From JBHIAG01 sp046758465 (GTDB lineage Bacteria > Acidobacteriota > Terriglobia > Acidiferrales > 2-02-FULL-67-57), in the NCBI GenBank assembly GCA_046758465.1, contig JBHIAG010000037.1, positions 1 to 19,522 on the forward strand: 19,522 bases of DNA, written 5' to 3'. Position 1 is the stretch's first letter. The number at the start of each line of letters is the position of its first letter. This document shows, in pieces, positions 7,997-14,329 of this stretch. The notes under the pieces were generated by a model that worked only from the letters and a program-made list of their open reading frames with translations, was not told the DNA's origin and did no database searches. Made by a program: the position numbers and the translations under genes.

Positions 7997-8010
7997 GGTT
8001 TCCAGATTGA
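7997..8010 (-). pseudogene. Short exact fragment of tRNA-Glu
   Basis: GGTTTCCAGATTGA is identical to bases 8087-8100 inside the intact tRNA-Glu gene just downstream in the window. Flanking bases diverge at once. It fits the same family of relics as the fragments at 4311 and 7552. Confidence 0.4.
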
Positions 8011-8059
8011 AGTGCTCGCCACCCCTTGTGAGCTAATCCGTTGAAAGCAAAGAGGAAAT

Positions 8060-8134
8060 TGGTAGCGGTACCGGGAATCGAACCCGGGTTTCCAGATTGA
8101 GAATCTGGCGTCCTAGCCCCTAGACGATACCGCC
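8060..8134 (-). tRNA. tRNA-Glu, anticodon CUC
   Basis: Read on the minus strand, the 72-base body folds fully: acceptor GGCGGTA with TACCGCT, D arm GTCT/GGAC, anticodon stem CCAGA/TCTGG around the loop TTCTCAA (anticodon CTC), variable loop of 4, T stem CCGGG/CCCGG around TTCGATT. The discriminator is A and the CCA end is encoded (8060-8062). It decodes GAG. It is divergent from the trp/aro operon, and pieces of its 3' half are scattered to its left. Confidence 0.97.
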
Positions 8135-8149
8135 ACGGGATTTTTCGCC

Positions 8150-8171
8150 GATCCTTGCCTTCGCTCAGGAC
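8150..8171. repeat. Degenerate copy of a dispersed GATTCCTCGC...CGGAATGAC-type repeat
   Basis: GATCCTTGCC-TTCGCTCAGGAC resembles the two halves of the repeat at 19087-19130 (GATTCCTCGC and GCTCGGAATGAC) without the palindrome inserted between them. It is followed by a tight GGCCCCA/TGGGGCC inverted repeat (8172-8187) and a CCCGCC/GGCGGG inverted repeat (8201-8221). Confidence 0.35.
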
Positions 8172-8263
8172 GGCCCCACCTGGGGCCGCCTGCCTGCTTG
8201 CCCGCCGCGTTGTCTGGCGGGTTACGCATCTCCCTTTATAGCCAAAGCGCTTGCGAGCGTCAA

Positions 8264-8288
8264 GCCTGCCTGCGGCAGGCAGGCTGCG
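8264..8288. repeat. Palindromic repeat, copy A
   Basis: A GCCTGCC...GGCAGGC palindrome followed by AGGCTGCG, 25 bases identical to 19095-19119 in the leuC-leuD gap. It sits immediately before the TTGACT -35 candidate of the trpC promoter. The frame of trpC is open through it, but it is more likely upstream non-coding DNA than an N-terminal extension. Confidence 0.7.
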
Positions 8289-8317
8289 TTGACTTGCTGC
8301 CGACAGCCCACTACGAT
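8289..8317 (+). promoter_or_regulatory. Sigma-70-type promoter candidate for the trp/aro operon
   Basis: TTGACT (8289-8294) and TACGAT (8312-8317) are separated by exactly 17 bases and match 5 of 6 and 4 of 6 consensus positions. The -10 box directly abuts the ATG at 8318. Transcription would then begin near 8324, so either the message is almost leaderless or trpC starts further in. No attenuator or leader peptide is visible. Confidence 0.4.
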
Positions 8318-9169
8318 ATGAGTTTGCTTGGTTGGGCTGAGAACTCCTCTAGGGCCAAGAGCTTGCCGGCGAAGACGCAATCCGGGGAGACGACGCGGCT
8401 GGAGGAAATCCTGGCGCGGCGCCGGGCGCGCTTGGCCAAAACCCAGCGGACGCTGCCGCTAGCCAAACTCGAAGAACGCGCGGCCGCCGCCCCCCTCCCA
8501 CGCGACTTCGCGGCCGCGCTCACGCGCGATGCCCTCAACGTCATCGCCGAATTGAAGAAAGCTTCGCCCTCGCGCGGCGTGCTGCGCGCCGCCTACAATC
8601 CGGCTGCCCTGGCGCCGGCGTTGGAGCAAGCCGGGGCCGCAGCCCTGTCGGTGCTGACCGAAGAGGAGTTCTTCCAGGGTTCGCTGGAAGACTTGACGCT
8701 GGTACGCCAGCTCGCGCGCGTGCCGGTCTTGCGCAAAGACTTCCTGTTCGAGCCCTATCAGGTGTTTGAGGCACGCGCCGCCGGGGCGGACGCCTTTCTG
8801 CTGATCGCGGCGATTCTTTCGCCCCAGGAGTTGCGCGCGCTCATCACCTTGGGCCAGCAATTGGGCATGGCGGCGCTGGTCGAAGTTCATAGTCGCGAAG
8901 AACTGGACCGCGCACTCGCGGCCGGAGCGCACATCGTCGGCGTCAACAACCGCGACCTGAAATCTTTCGCGGTGGACGTCGAAACCTCCGCCCGCTTGAT
9001 TGAGGCCATCCCCGATGACCGCATCGCCGTCAGCGAAAGCGGCTGGAAGCAGCACGCCGACCTCGTGCGCCTGCGCGCGGCTGGCTTCGACGCCTTCCTT
9101 GTGGGCGAACATTTGATGGCGGCAGCCGACCCTGCCGTGGCGTTGCGTACCCTGCTCGCCGGAACCTAG
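8318..9169 (+). CDS. trpC: Indole-3-glycerol phosphate synthase
   Basis: TrpC closes the ring of 1-(2-carboxyphenylamino)-1-deoxyribulose 5-phosphate to indole-3-glycerol phosphate in tryptophan synthesis. Family motifs of the (beta/alpha)8 barrel are all present: VIAELKKASPSRG with the catalytic lysine, LTEEEFFQGS, VLRKDFLFEPYQ, ADAFLLIA, ALVEVHSREEL, GVNNRDLKSF, AVSESGW and FLVGEHLM. The frame is open to 8198 but that extension crosses a dispersed palindrome. From the ATG at 8318 the protein is 283 residues, a little long, and no ribosome binding site precedes it. A TTG at 8363, eight bases after AGGG, would give 268 residues, the usual size, and would lie downstream of the likely transcription start. 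First gene of the operon; trpF follows two bases after the stop. Confidence 0.93.
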   Translation: MSLLGWAENSSRAKSLPAKTQSGETTRLEEILARRRARLAKTQRTLPLAKLEERAAAAPLPRDFAAALTRDALNVIAELKKASPSRGVLRAAYNPAALAPALEQAGAAALSVLTEEEFFQGSLEDLTLVRQLARVPVLRKDFLFEPYQVFEARAAGADAFLLIAAILSPQELRALITLGQQLGMAALVEVHSREELDRALAAGAHIVGVNNRDLKSFAVDVETSARLIEAIPDDRIAVSESGWKQHADLVRLRAAGFDAFLVGEHLMAAADPAVALRTLLAGT

Positions 9170-9171
9170 CC

Positions 9172-9798
9172 ATGGTGCGGGTCAAAGTGTGCGGCATTAC
9201 GAACCGGGGCGATGCCCTGGCGGCGAGCGAGGCTGGGGCCGACGCGCTCGGGTTCAACTTCTATCGCGGCAGCCCGCGCTACATCGCGCCGGAGGACGTC
9301 GAGCGCATCGTGGCGGCGCTGCCCCCGTTCGTGACCCCGGTGGGGGTATTCGTCAACGAGTCGCGACACGTGGTTCAGAGCCTGGCGGCGCAGTGTGCCA
9401 TCCGCACCGTACAGTTGCACGGCGATGAACTCCCCGCCGACGTCGCCGCGCTCGCGCCCCTGGCCGTGATCAAGACGTTTGCGGTGGGCCCGCGCTGGCG
9501 CCCCCAGATGCTCAAGAATTACCAGGCCTGCGACGCCTTCTTGCTCGACACCCGGGTCAAAGGCAAGCGTGGCGGCACGGGGAAGCGTTTTGACTGGCAG
9601 CAGGCGCGGCGAGCCAAAGTCTATGGGCGCGTGATCCTCGCCGGCGGATTGACACTCGAGAACATCGAGGAAGCCATCGCGAGCGTCAAGCCCTATGGCG
9701 TCGATGTCTGCACCGGCGTGGAACGGCGTCCGGGGAAGAAAGACCTCCGGCGGCTACGCGACTTCATTCGGCGCACGCGGGCCGCGGCCGCCGCGTGA
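9172..9798 (+). CDS. trpF: Phosphoribosylanthranilate isomerase
   Basis: A 208-residue TrpF that performs the Amadori rearrangement of phosphoribosylanthranilate, giving the substrate of TrpC. The catalytic pair is visible: Cys7 in VKVCGIT and Asp126 in FLLDTRVKG, the numbering seen in the Thermotoga enzyme. GADALGFNFYRGSPRYI, VGVFVNE, VQLHGDE, ILAGGLTLENI and VDVCTGVE are the other barrel-strand motifs. It starts with ATG two bases after the trpC stop, so coupling is likely, and its TGA overlaps the next gene's start. Monofunctional and separate from trpC, unlike the fused E. coli enzyme. Start and function are clear. Confidence 0.96.
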   Translation: MVRVKVCGITNRGDALAASEAGADALGFNFYRGSPRYIAPEDVERIVAALPPFVTPVGVFVNESRHVVQSLAAQCAIRTVQLHGDELPADVAALAPLAVIKTFAVGPRWRPQMLKNYQACDAFLLDTRVKGKRGGTGKRFDWQQARRAKVYGRVILAGGLTLENIEEAIASVKPYGVDVCTGVERRPGKKDLRRLRDFIRRTRAAAAA

Positions 9799-10214
9799 TG
9801 AGGTCAGGGACGTTACTCGTGGCGGCTTTGTGCGTTGTTACCGCGGGTTGCGCGAGAGAGAGCAAGCGGCCGTGGCCGGTGCCGGCGTGGGCGAAGGGGC
9901 GCAAGAATCCGGTGGCGGCGAGCGCCCAGTCCATCGCGAAGGGCCGGGAGCTCTACAAGAACGACTGCCTGGTCTGCCACGGCCAACAGGGCGCGGGCGA
10001 CGGCCCGTGGGCGGGCAGGTTGCCCGACTCGCCGGGCAACTTCAGCGATGCGACGGTGATGGACAAGATGAGCGACGGGGAAATTTTCTGGAAGATCAGC
10101 CAGGGACGTGGCCTGATGCCCAGCTATGCTGGCAGGCTGCGCGCCGTTGACCGCTGGCACCTGGTGAACTACCTGCGCACGCTGGCGCAGTCCACGACGC
10201 AGACGCAGGAGTGA
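9798..10214 (+). CDS. Lipoprotein mono-heme cytochrome c
   Basis: About 138 residues. The N-terminus is a lipoprotein signal (hydrophobic LLVAALCVVTAGC, lipidated Cys18), placing the protein on the outer face of the inner membrane or in the outer membrane. One class I cytochrome c domain follows, with CLVCH (Cys57, Cys60, His61) for covalent heme and Met107 in RGLMPSY as probable sixth ligand. It most resembles small electron carriers of respiratory chains. The ATG overlaps the trpF stop by one base (a GTG one codon earlier is also possible), and the trpB start follows the stop within three bases, so it is translated as part of the trp operon. No role in tryptophan synthesis is known for such a protein. 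Confidence 0.9.
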   Translation: MRSGTLLVAALCVVTAGCARESKRPWPVPAWAKGRKNPVAASAQSIAKGRELYKNDCLVCHGQQGAGDGPWAGRLPDSPGNFSDATVMDKMSDGEIFWKISQGRGLMPSYAGRLRAVDRWHLVNYLRTLAQSTTQTQE

Positions 10215-10216
10215 GG

Positions 10217-11446
10217 ATGGTTCGCGCTGCCGCATCCCGCTTTGCGGGACTTCCCGATGTGCGCGGACACTTTGGCGTCTTTGGCGGCCGGTTTGTCCCG
10301 GAGACGCTGGTGAGCCCGCTCGAGGAACTTGAGCGCGCCTACCGCCAGGCGCGTTCCGACCGGCGCTTCCAGGCGGCATGGCGAGCCCTGCTCGGTGACT
10401 TCGCCGGCCGGCCCACGCCGCTGTTCTTTGCCGAGCGGCTGACGCGGCATCTCGGCGGCCCGCGCATCTATCTAAAGCGGGAAGACCTCCTGCACACGGG
10501 AGCGCACAAAATCAACAACTGCCTGGGTCAGGGGCTGCTGGCGGTGCGGATGGGGAAGCGACGCGTGATCGCTGAGACGGGCGCGGGCCAGCACGGCGTG
10601 GCCACGGCGACAGTGGCCGCGCGCTTGGGACTCACCTGCACGGTCTATATGGGCGAAGAGGACATGGCGCGGCAGCGGCTCAACGTCGAGCGGATGCGGC
10701 TGCTCGGGGCCGAGGTGGTGGGGGTCGCAGCCGGCAGCCGCACCCTGAAGGATGCCATCAACGAGGCGATGCGCGACTGGGTGACCCACGTTGACTCCTC
10801 CCACTACCTGCTCGGCTCGGTTTGCGGCGCCCATCCCTACCCCATGCTCGTGCGCGACTTCCAGCGCGTGATCGGCCGCGAGACGCGCGCGCAGATTCTG
10901 AAGCGCGAAAAGCGTCTTCCGCATTACCTGTTCGCCTGCGTCGGCGGCGGGTCGAACGCGATCGGGCTCTTCTACGAATTCCTGCGCGAGCCACGGGTGA
11001 AAATGGTAGGTGTGGAAGCGGGTGGCCGCGGGCCGCGGTTGGGCGAGCATGCCTCGCGCCTGGCTTTTCACCGTGCCGGCAACGACGGCGTGCGCCCCGG
11101 CGTGTTGCACGGGACCTATACCTACGTCCTGCAGACCGCACAGGGGCAGATTGCCACCACCCATTCGGTTTCGGCGGGATTGGACTACCCGGCGGTGGGG
11201 CCCGAGCACGCCTACCTCTACGAGCAGCAGCGCGTCGAGTACACCGCCGTGAGCGATGAGGCAGCCATTGATGCAGCGCGCGTACTGTCGGAGCAGGAAG
11301 GAATCATCCCCGCGCTCGAACCAGCGCACGCGCTGGCGGAGTTGATTAGCCGCGCGCCCCGCATGAAGAAAAGCGAAGTGGTGGTGCTCAATCTCTCCGG
11401 GCGCGGCGACAAGGATATGGACATCCTGGCAAAATACCTGCGGTGA
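10217..11446 (+). CDS. trpB: Tryptophan synthase beta chain
   Basis: A 409-residue TrpB that condenses indole with serine to give tryptophan, as the alpha2beta2 complex with TrpA. The PLP-binding lysine is Lys98 in HTGAHKINN; ETGAGQHGVATA carries the catalytic glutamate; GGGSNAIG is the phosphate-binding loop; the N-terminal GHFGVFGGRFVPETL is the standard TrpB1 start. The conserved SVSAGLDYPAVGPEHAYL segment is intact, indicating a classical alpha-interacting TrpB rather than the TrpB2 type. The ATG at 10217 has AGGAG five bases upstream; a GTG at 10211 is the alternative. The stop overlaps the trpA start, as expected for stoichiometric expression. Confidence 0.97.
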   Translation: MVRAAASRFAGLPDVRGHFGVFGGRFVPETLVSPLEELERAYRQARSDRRFQAAWRALLGDFAGRPTPLFFAERLTRHLGGPRIYLKREDLLHTGAHKINNCLGQGLLAVRMGKRRVIAETGAGQHGVATATVAARLGLTCTVYMGEEDMARQRLNVERMRLLGAEVVGVAAGSRTLKDAINEAMRDWVTHVDSSHYLLGSVCGAHPYPMLVRDFQRVIGRETRAQILKREKRLPHYLFACVGGGSNAIGLFYEFLREPRVKMVGVEAGGRGPRLGEHASRLAFHRAGNDGVRPGVLHGTYTYVLQTAQGQIATTHSVSAGLDYPAVGPEHAYLYEQQRVEYTAVSDEAAIDAARVLSEQEGIIPALEPAHALAELISRAPRMKKSEVVVLNLSGRGDKDMDILAKYLR

Positions 11447-12309
11447 TGGCGGTGGTGACCAACACGGAAGCCCGAAGCGGCTCGCGCCGTCCGTACGGAC
11501 GGGGCGCGCGGCCCGCCGGGCGGCTGGGCGCGCGGTTCGCGGCGCTGCGGCAGCGGGGCGAGCTGACGCTGGTGGCCTACGTCACGGTGGGTGATCCAAC
11601 GCTTACGTTTACCGAGAAGCTGGTCCTGCGGCTGGCGGAGGCCGGCGCGGATGTGATCGAGCTGGGCGTGCCCTTTTCCGACCCGATTGCCGACGGGCCA
11701 GTGATCCAACGGGCAAGCGAGCGGGCCCTGCGCCGCGGCACAACCCTGACGGAGGTTCTGGCGCTGGCGGCGCGGCTTCGCTCCCAGAATGAGGTTCCGC
11801 TGGTGTTGTTCAGCTACTACAATCCGGTCTTGCAGCTCGGCAGGGAACGCTTTGCGGCTGAGGTGGCTGCGGCCGGCGTGGACGCAGTTCTCATCACCGA
11901 CCTGACACCGGAGGAAGCCGGCGACTACCTGGCAGTGGTCTGGCGGCGCAAACTGGCCACCGTGTTTCTGGCGGCACCCACCTCGAGCCCGGCGCGACTC
12001 AAGCGCATTGCAGAAGTCTCGCGCGGGTTCGTCTATGTAATTGCGCGCCGCGGGGTGACCGGAGCGCGCGCCGATGTCCCGGAGGACCTGCCGGGGCTGG
12101 TGGGGCGCTTGCGACGCTACACGAAGCTGCCGCTGGCGGTGGGCTTCGGAATCTCTCAGCCGGAGCAAGTACGCGCGCTGGCGCGGCTGGCGGATGGAGT
12201 GGTGGTAGGCAGCGCCCTGGTCGAATGCTGCGAGCGGCACGGCCACAGCGAGGAAGCGCTCGCGGCAGCGGCTGCACTGGTGCAGGAGTTGAAAGGGGCA
12301 GCGAAGTGA
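11446..12309 (+). CDS. trpA: Tryptophan synthase alpha chain with N-terminal extension
   Basis: A 287-residue TrpA that cleaves indole-3-glycerol phosphate to indole and glyceraldehyde 3-phosphate. Catalytic Glu72 and Asp83 lie in ELGVPFSDPIADGP, equivalent to Glu49 and Asp60 of E. coli. FSYYNP, LITDLTPEEA, FLAAPTSSPARL, a RRGVTGA loop and VGFGIS are present. Compared with E. coli there are about 23 extra residues at the N-terminus, rich in Arg, Gly and Pro, encoded across a 12-base perfect palindrome at 11489-11500. No in-frame ATG or GTG lies near the usual start, so the extension is probably translated. The ATG overlaps the trpB stop by one base (a GTG at 11443 is possible). Confidence 0.95.
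   Translation: MAVVTNTEARSGSRRPYGRGARPAGRLGARFAALRQRGELTLVAYVTVGDPTLTFTEKLVLRLAEAGADVIELGVPFSDPIADGPVIQRASERALRRGTTLTEVLALAARLRSQNEVPLVLFSYYNPVLQLGRERFAAEVAAAGVDAVLITDLTPEEAGDYLAVVWRRKLATVFLAAPTSSPARLKRIAEVSRGFVYVIARRGVTGARADVPEDLPGLVGRLRRYTKLPLAVGFGISQPEQVRALARLADGVVVGSALVECCERHGHSEEALAAAAALVQELKGAAK
11483..11508. repeat. Palindrome within the trpA N-terminal extension
   Basis: GTCCGTACGGAC at 11489-11500 is a perfect 12-base palindrome. CGCGCC on its left (11483-11488) continues to pair with the right side after a two-base bulge. A second GCCCGCCGGGC inverted repeat follows at 11511-11521. Together they encode the Arg/Gly/Pro-rich linker absent from typical TrpA. Confidence 0.5.
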
Positions 12310-12929
12310 AAGGATACGAACCCTTGCTGGAAAGCTACGCGCGGCAAGCACCACGCTACGATCGTCGCTGGCGCTACTACAACGAAGCGACACTGCGTGC
12401 CACCATGAGGGAGGTTCCGTGGGAGAGATTGAGTCAGGTGCTCGACGTGGGCTGCGGCACCGGGCTGCTGGAAGAAGCCGCGCAGCGCTTGCATCCACAC
12501 ATTCGTATTATCGGTGCCGACATCTCACTAGCCATGTTGCAGCAGGCGCGCAGAAGGTTGAGCGCTCCCGAGCGTATCTGCTGGGTCAATGCCCTGGCAG
12601 AGAAATTGCCCTTCGGGGCCGGGAGTTTTGATGGCGTGGTGTGTGCCAACAGCTTTCACTACTTCCGCGAGCCTGAGCGGGTGGCGGCGGGGTTTCGTCG
12701 GGTGTTGCGTCCTGGCGGCTGGTTGGTGGTGACCGACTGGTGCGATGACTACCTGACCTGCAAGGTCTGCAATTGGGTGCTGCGGTTGGTGGACCGGGCG
12801 CACTTCCGCATGTACGGGCTGAAGCAGTGCGAACAGCTCCTGACGAAGACCGGGTTTCGGCTGGAGTTAGCCCGGCGGTTCAAGATTGATTGGCTCTGGG
12901 GCCTGATGACGCACCGAGCCCGAGCCTGA
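12306..12929 (+). CDS. Class I SAM-dependent methyltransferase
   Basis: A 207-residue methyltransferase of the UbiE/methyltransf_11 type. Motif I VLDVGCGTGLLEEA binds SAM, followed by GADISLAMLQQA (acidic residue for the ribose), LPFGAGSFDGVVCANSFHYF and FRRVLRPGGWLVVTDW. The C-terminal part (LKQCEQLLTKTGF) is typical for small-molecule methyltransferases; the substrate cannot be read from the sequence. The start is GTG at 12306, overlapping the trpA stop as GTGA with AAAGGGG seven bases upstream; the frame is open 27 codons further but lies inside trpA. The position between trpA and chorismate mutase suggests co-expression with aromatic biosynthesis. It could act on an aromatic or quinone-like product, but that is a guess. 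Confidence 0.9.
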   Translation: MKGYEPLLESYARQAPRYDRRWRYYNEATLRATMREVPWERLSQVLDVGCGTGLLEEAAQRLHPHIRIIGADISLAMLQQARRRLSAPERICWVNALAEKLPFGAGSFDGVVCANSFHYFREPERVAAGFRRVLRPGGWLVVTDWCDDYLTCKVCNWVLRLVDRAHFRMYGLKQCEQLLTKTGFRLELARRFKIDWLWGLMTHRARA

Positions 12930-12939
12930 GAGGGGCGTG

Positions 12940-13245
12940 ATGGACATTGAAGACTGGCGGCGGCGGATTGATGAAATTGACCGCGAGCTGGTCAAGCTGC
13001 TCAACGCGCGCTCGCAGGCTGCGGTCGAGATTGGCCGCCTGAAACGCCAACGCGGCCTGCCGCTCTATCAGCCGGAGCGCGAGGCCGAGATTCTGGCCGC
13101 CGTCGAGCGGCTGAACGGGGGGCCGCTTGACAACAAAGCGCTGCGGCGGCTGTTTGAGCGCATCCTGGACGAAGCGCGCCGCGTAGAGCATCAGGGCTAC
13201 CGCCGGCCTGACGAGCCGGGCAGTCGGGGCAAGAAATCGGAATGA
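12940..13245 (+). CDS. aroQ: Chorismate mutase, AroQ type, single domain
   Basis: About 101 residues of all-helical AroQ chorismate mutase, which rearranges chorismate to prephenate. The pattern RRRIDEIDRELVKLLNARSQ, then GRLKRQRGLPLYQPERE and a C-terminal RRLFERILDEARR helix, matches the N-terminal domain of P-proteins, including the arginines and lysine that hold the substrate. It lacks a fused prephenate dehydratase or DAHP synthase. ATG at 12940 follows GAGAGGGG at good spacing; GTG at 12937 is the alternative. It is followed after 28 bases by the DAHP synthase gene. In Bacillus-type enzymes this same domain is fused to DAHP synthase as a feedback sensor, so the two products may associate, which is an inference. 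Confidence 0.92.
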   Translation: MDIEDWRRRIDEIDRELVKLLNARSQAAVEIGRLKRQRGLPLYQPEREAEILAAVERLNGGPLDNKALRRLFERILDEARRVEHQGYRRPDEPGSRGKKSE

Positions 13246-13273
13246 ATGTCAGTCCCCACGAGGAGCACCGGCA

Positions 13274-14293
13274 ATGGTTGTGGTGATGCAGGAAGGGGCA
13301 AGCGAAAAACAGATCCAGCATGTCATCGAGCGGCTGATCGAGATGGGTTTCGATGTGCACCGCTCCAGCGGCGTGCGGCACACGGTGCTGGGGGCGGTGG
13401 GCGCCAAGCTCGACTTCGACCCCCGCGACCTGGAGGTGCTCGACGGCGTGCAAGAGGCGCTCCGGATCAGCGCTCCCTACAAGCTGGCGAGCCGCGCCTT
13501 CCGTCCGGAAGGCACGGTGGTGGAGCTGGGGCGCGGCGTGCGCATCGGCGGAGAGCAACTGGTGATGATGGCAGGGCCGTGCAGTGTCGAGAGCGCGGAG
13601 CAAATCGAAACCATCGCAGCGCACGTGCGGCGGCAAGGGGCAGAGGTTCTCCGCGGCGGCGCCTTCAAGCCGCGCAGCTCGCCCTACAGTTTCCAGGGGC
13701 TGGGCGAGCTGGCGTTGAAGCACCTGCGCGAGGCGGCCGACCGGCACGACCTGCTGGTGGTGAGCGAGGTGATGGACCACACACAGATTGCGCTGCTTGG
13801 CCGCTACGTGGATATCTTCCAGGTGGGCGCCCGCAATATGCAGAACTACAACTTGTTGCGCGAGCTGGGCAAGGTGCGCAAGCCGGTGCTGCTGAAGCGC
13901 GGGATGTCAGCCACGATTGAAGAGCTGCTGCTCTCGGCCGAATACATCCTGGCGGGCGGGAACTACCAGGTGATTCTGTGCGAGCGGGGCATCCGCACGT
14001 TTGAGAACTACACCCGCAACACGCTCGACATCGCCGCCATCCCCGTCCTCAAGAAGCTGTCGCACCTGCCCGTGGTCGCCGACCCCTCCCACGGCACCGG
14101 GCGGCGCGACAAAGTGCGGCCGATGGCGCGGGCGGCGGTGGCCGCGGGTGTGGACGGCTTGCTGGTCGAGGTTCACCACGATCCCGACCATGCCTTGAGT
14201 GACGGGGCGCAGTCGCTGTTCCCGGATCAGTTCGCCCAGTTGATGAAGGAACTCCACATCATCGCCCCCGCCGTGGGGCGAGGCATCGCTTAA
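13274..14293 (+). CDS. aroF: 3-deoxy-7-phosphoheptulonate (DAHP) synthase, class I beta
   Basis: A 339-residue DAHP synthase, joining phosphoenolpyruvate and erythrose 4-phosphate at the entry of the shikimate pathway. Residues 1 to about 70 form the ferredoxin-like regulatory domain known from Thermotoga (MVVVMQEGASEKQIQHVIER...), where tyrosine or phenylalanine gives feedback inhibition. The barrel follows: MAGPCSVES, RGGAFKPRSSPYSFQG, VGARNMQNYNLL, LLKRGMSATIEE, CERGIRTFENYTRNTLD and DPSHGTGRRDKV, covering the phosphate- and metal-binding residues. ATG has GAGGAG about eight bases upstream. The next native gene (tyrA) is pushed about 480 bases away by an inserted ORF, in contrast to the tight spacing elsewhere. 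Confidence 0.96.
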   Translation: MVVVMQEGASEKQIQHVIERLIEMGFDVHRSSGVRHTVLGAVGAKLDFDPRDLEVLDGVQEALRISAPYKLASRAFRPEGTVVELGRGVRIGGEQLVMMAGPCSVESAEQIETIAAHVRRQGAEVLRGGAFKPRSSPYSFQGLGELALKHLREAADRHDLLVVSEVMDHTQIALLGRYVDIFQVGARNMQNYNLLRELGKVRKPVLLKRGMSATIEELLLSAEYILAGGNYQVILCERGIRTFENYTRNTLDIAAIPVLKKLSHLPVVADPSHGTGRRDKVRPMARAAVAAGVDGLLVEVHHDPDHALSDGAQSLFPDQFAQLMKELHIIAPAVGRGIA

Positions 14294-14298
14294 GGCAT

Positions 14299-14329
14299 TA
14301 GTTAATAGTTGAAGAGTGAAATAGTTAAA
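14299..14329. repeat. Left flank of the four-helix-bundle cassette: degenerate TAGTTRAA units
   Basis: Starting six bases after the aroF stop, TAGTTAA, TAGTTGAAG, AGTGAAA and TAGTTAAA follow one another up to the ATG of the inserted ORF. GTTAATAGTTGA (14301-14312) is complementary, with one base skipped, to 14759-14771 on the other side of the ORF. The stretch is strikingly AT-rich against its GC-rich surroundings. Confidence 0.6.

Larger units (their letters stand above)
7134..8059. other. Gene-free region filled with decayed repeats and tRNA-like fragments
   Basis: About 925 bases between the maeB promoter and tRNA-Glu. The small ORFs (for example 7518-7754 plus and 7792-8022 minus) read through degenerate repeats and lack recognisable motifs. 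The segment contains a hairpin unit at 7409-7450, a tRNA T-loop-like fragment at 7552-7586, two diverged copies of a ~70-base sequence (7565-7635 and 7881-7960), and a 14-base exact piece of tRNA-Glu at 7997-8010. Confidence 0.6.

Noticed and set aside
8135..8317. Trp leader peptide/attenuator or T-box riboswitch before trpC
   Set aside because: There are no tandem Trp codons in a short ORF, no T-box sequence and no terminator with T-run; the hairpins here look like dispersed repeats.
8198..8317. N-terminal extension of TrpC from 8198
   Set aside because: The 40 extra codons run through a dispersed palindrome found elsewhere in non-coding DNA and through a promoter-like sequence, and they exceed the family length.
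11218..12498. 426-codon minus-strand ORF opposite trpB/trpA and the methyltransferase
   Set aside because: It lies antisense to three clear enzymes, has the low-complexity Arg/Ala/Gln composition of GC-rich shadow frames, and shows no family motif.
13246..13920. 224-codon plus-strand ORF overlapping DAHP synthase in another frame
   Set aside because: The DAHP synthase frame carries every family motif; this one is an Arg/Gly/Ala-rich shadow.
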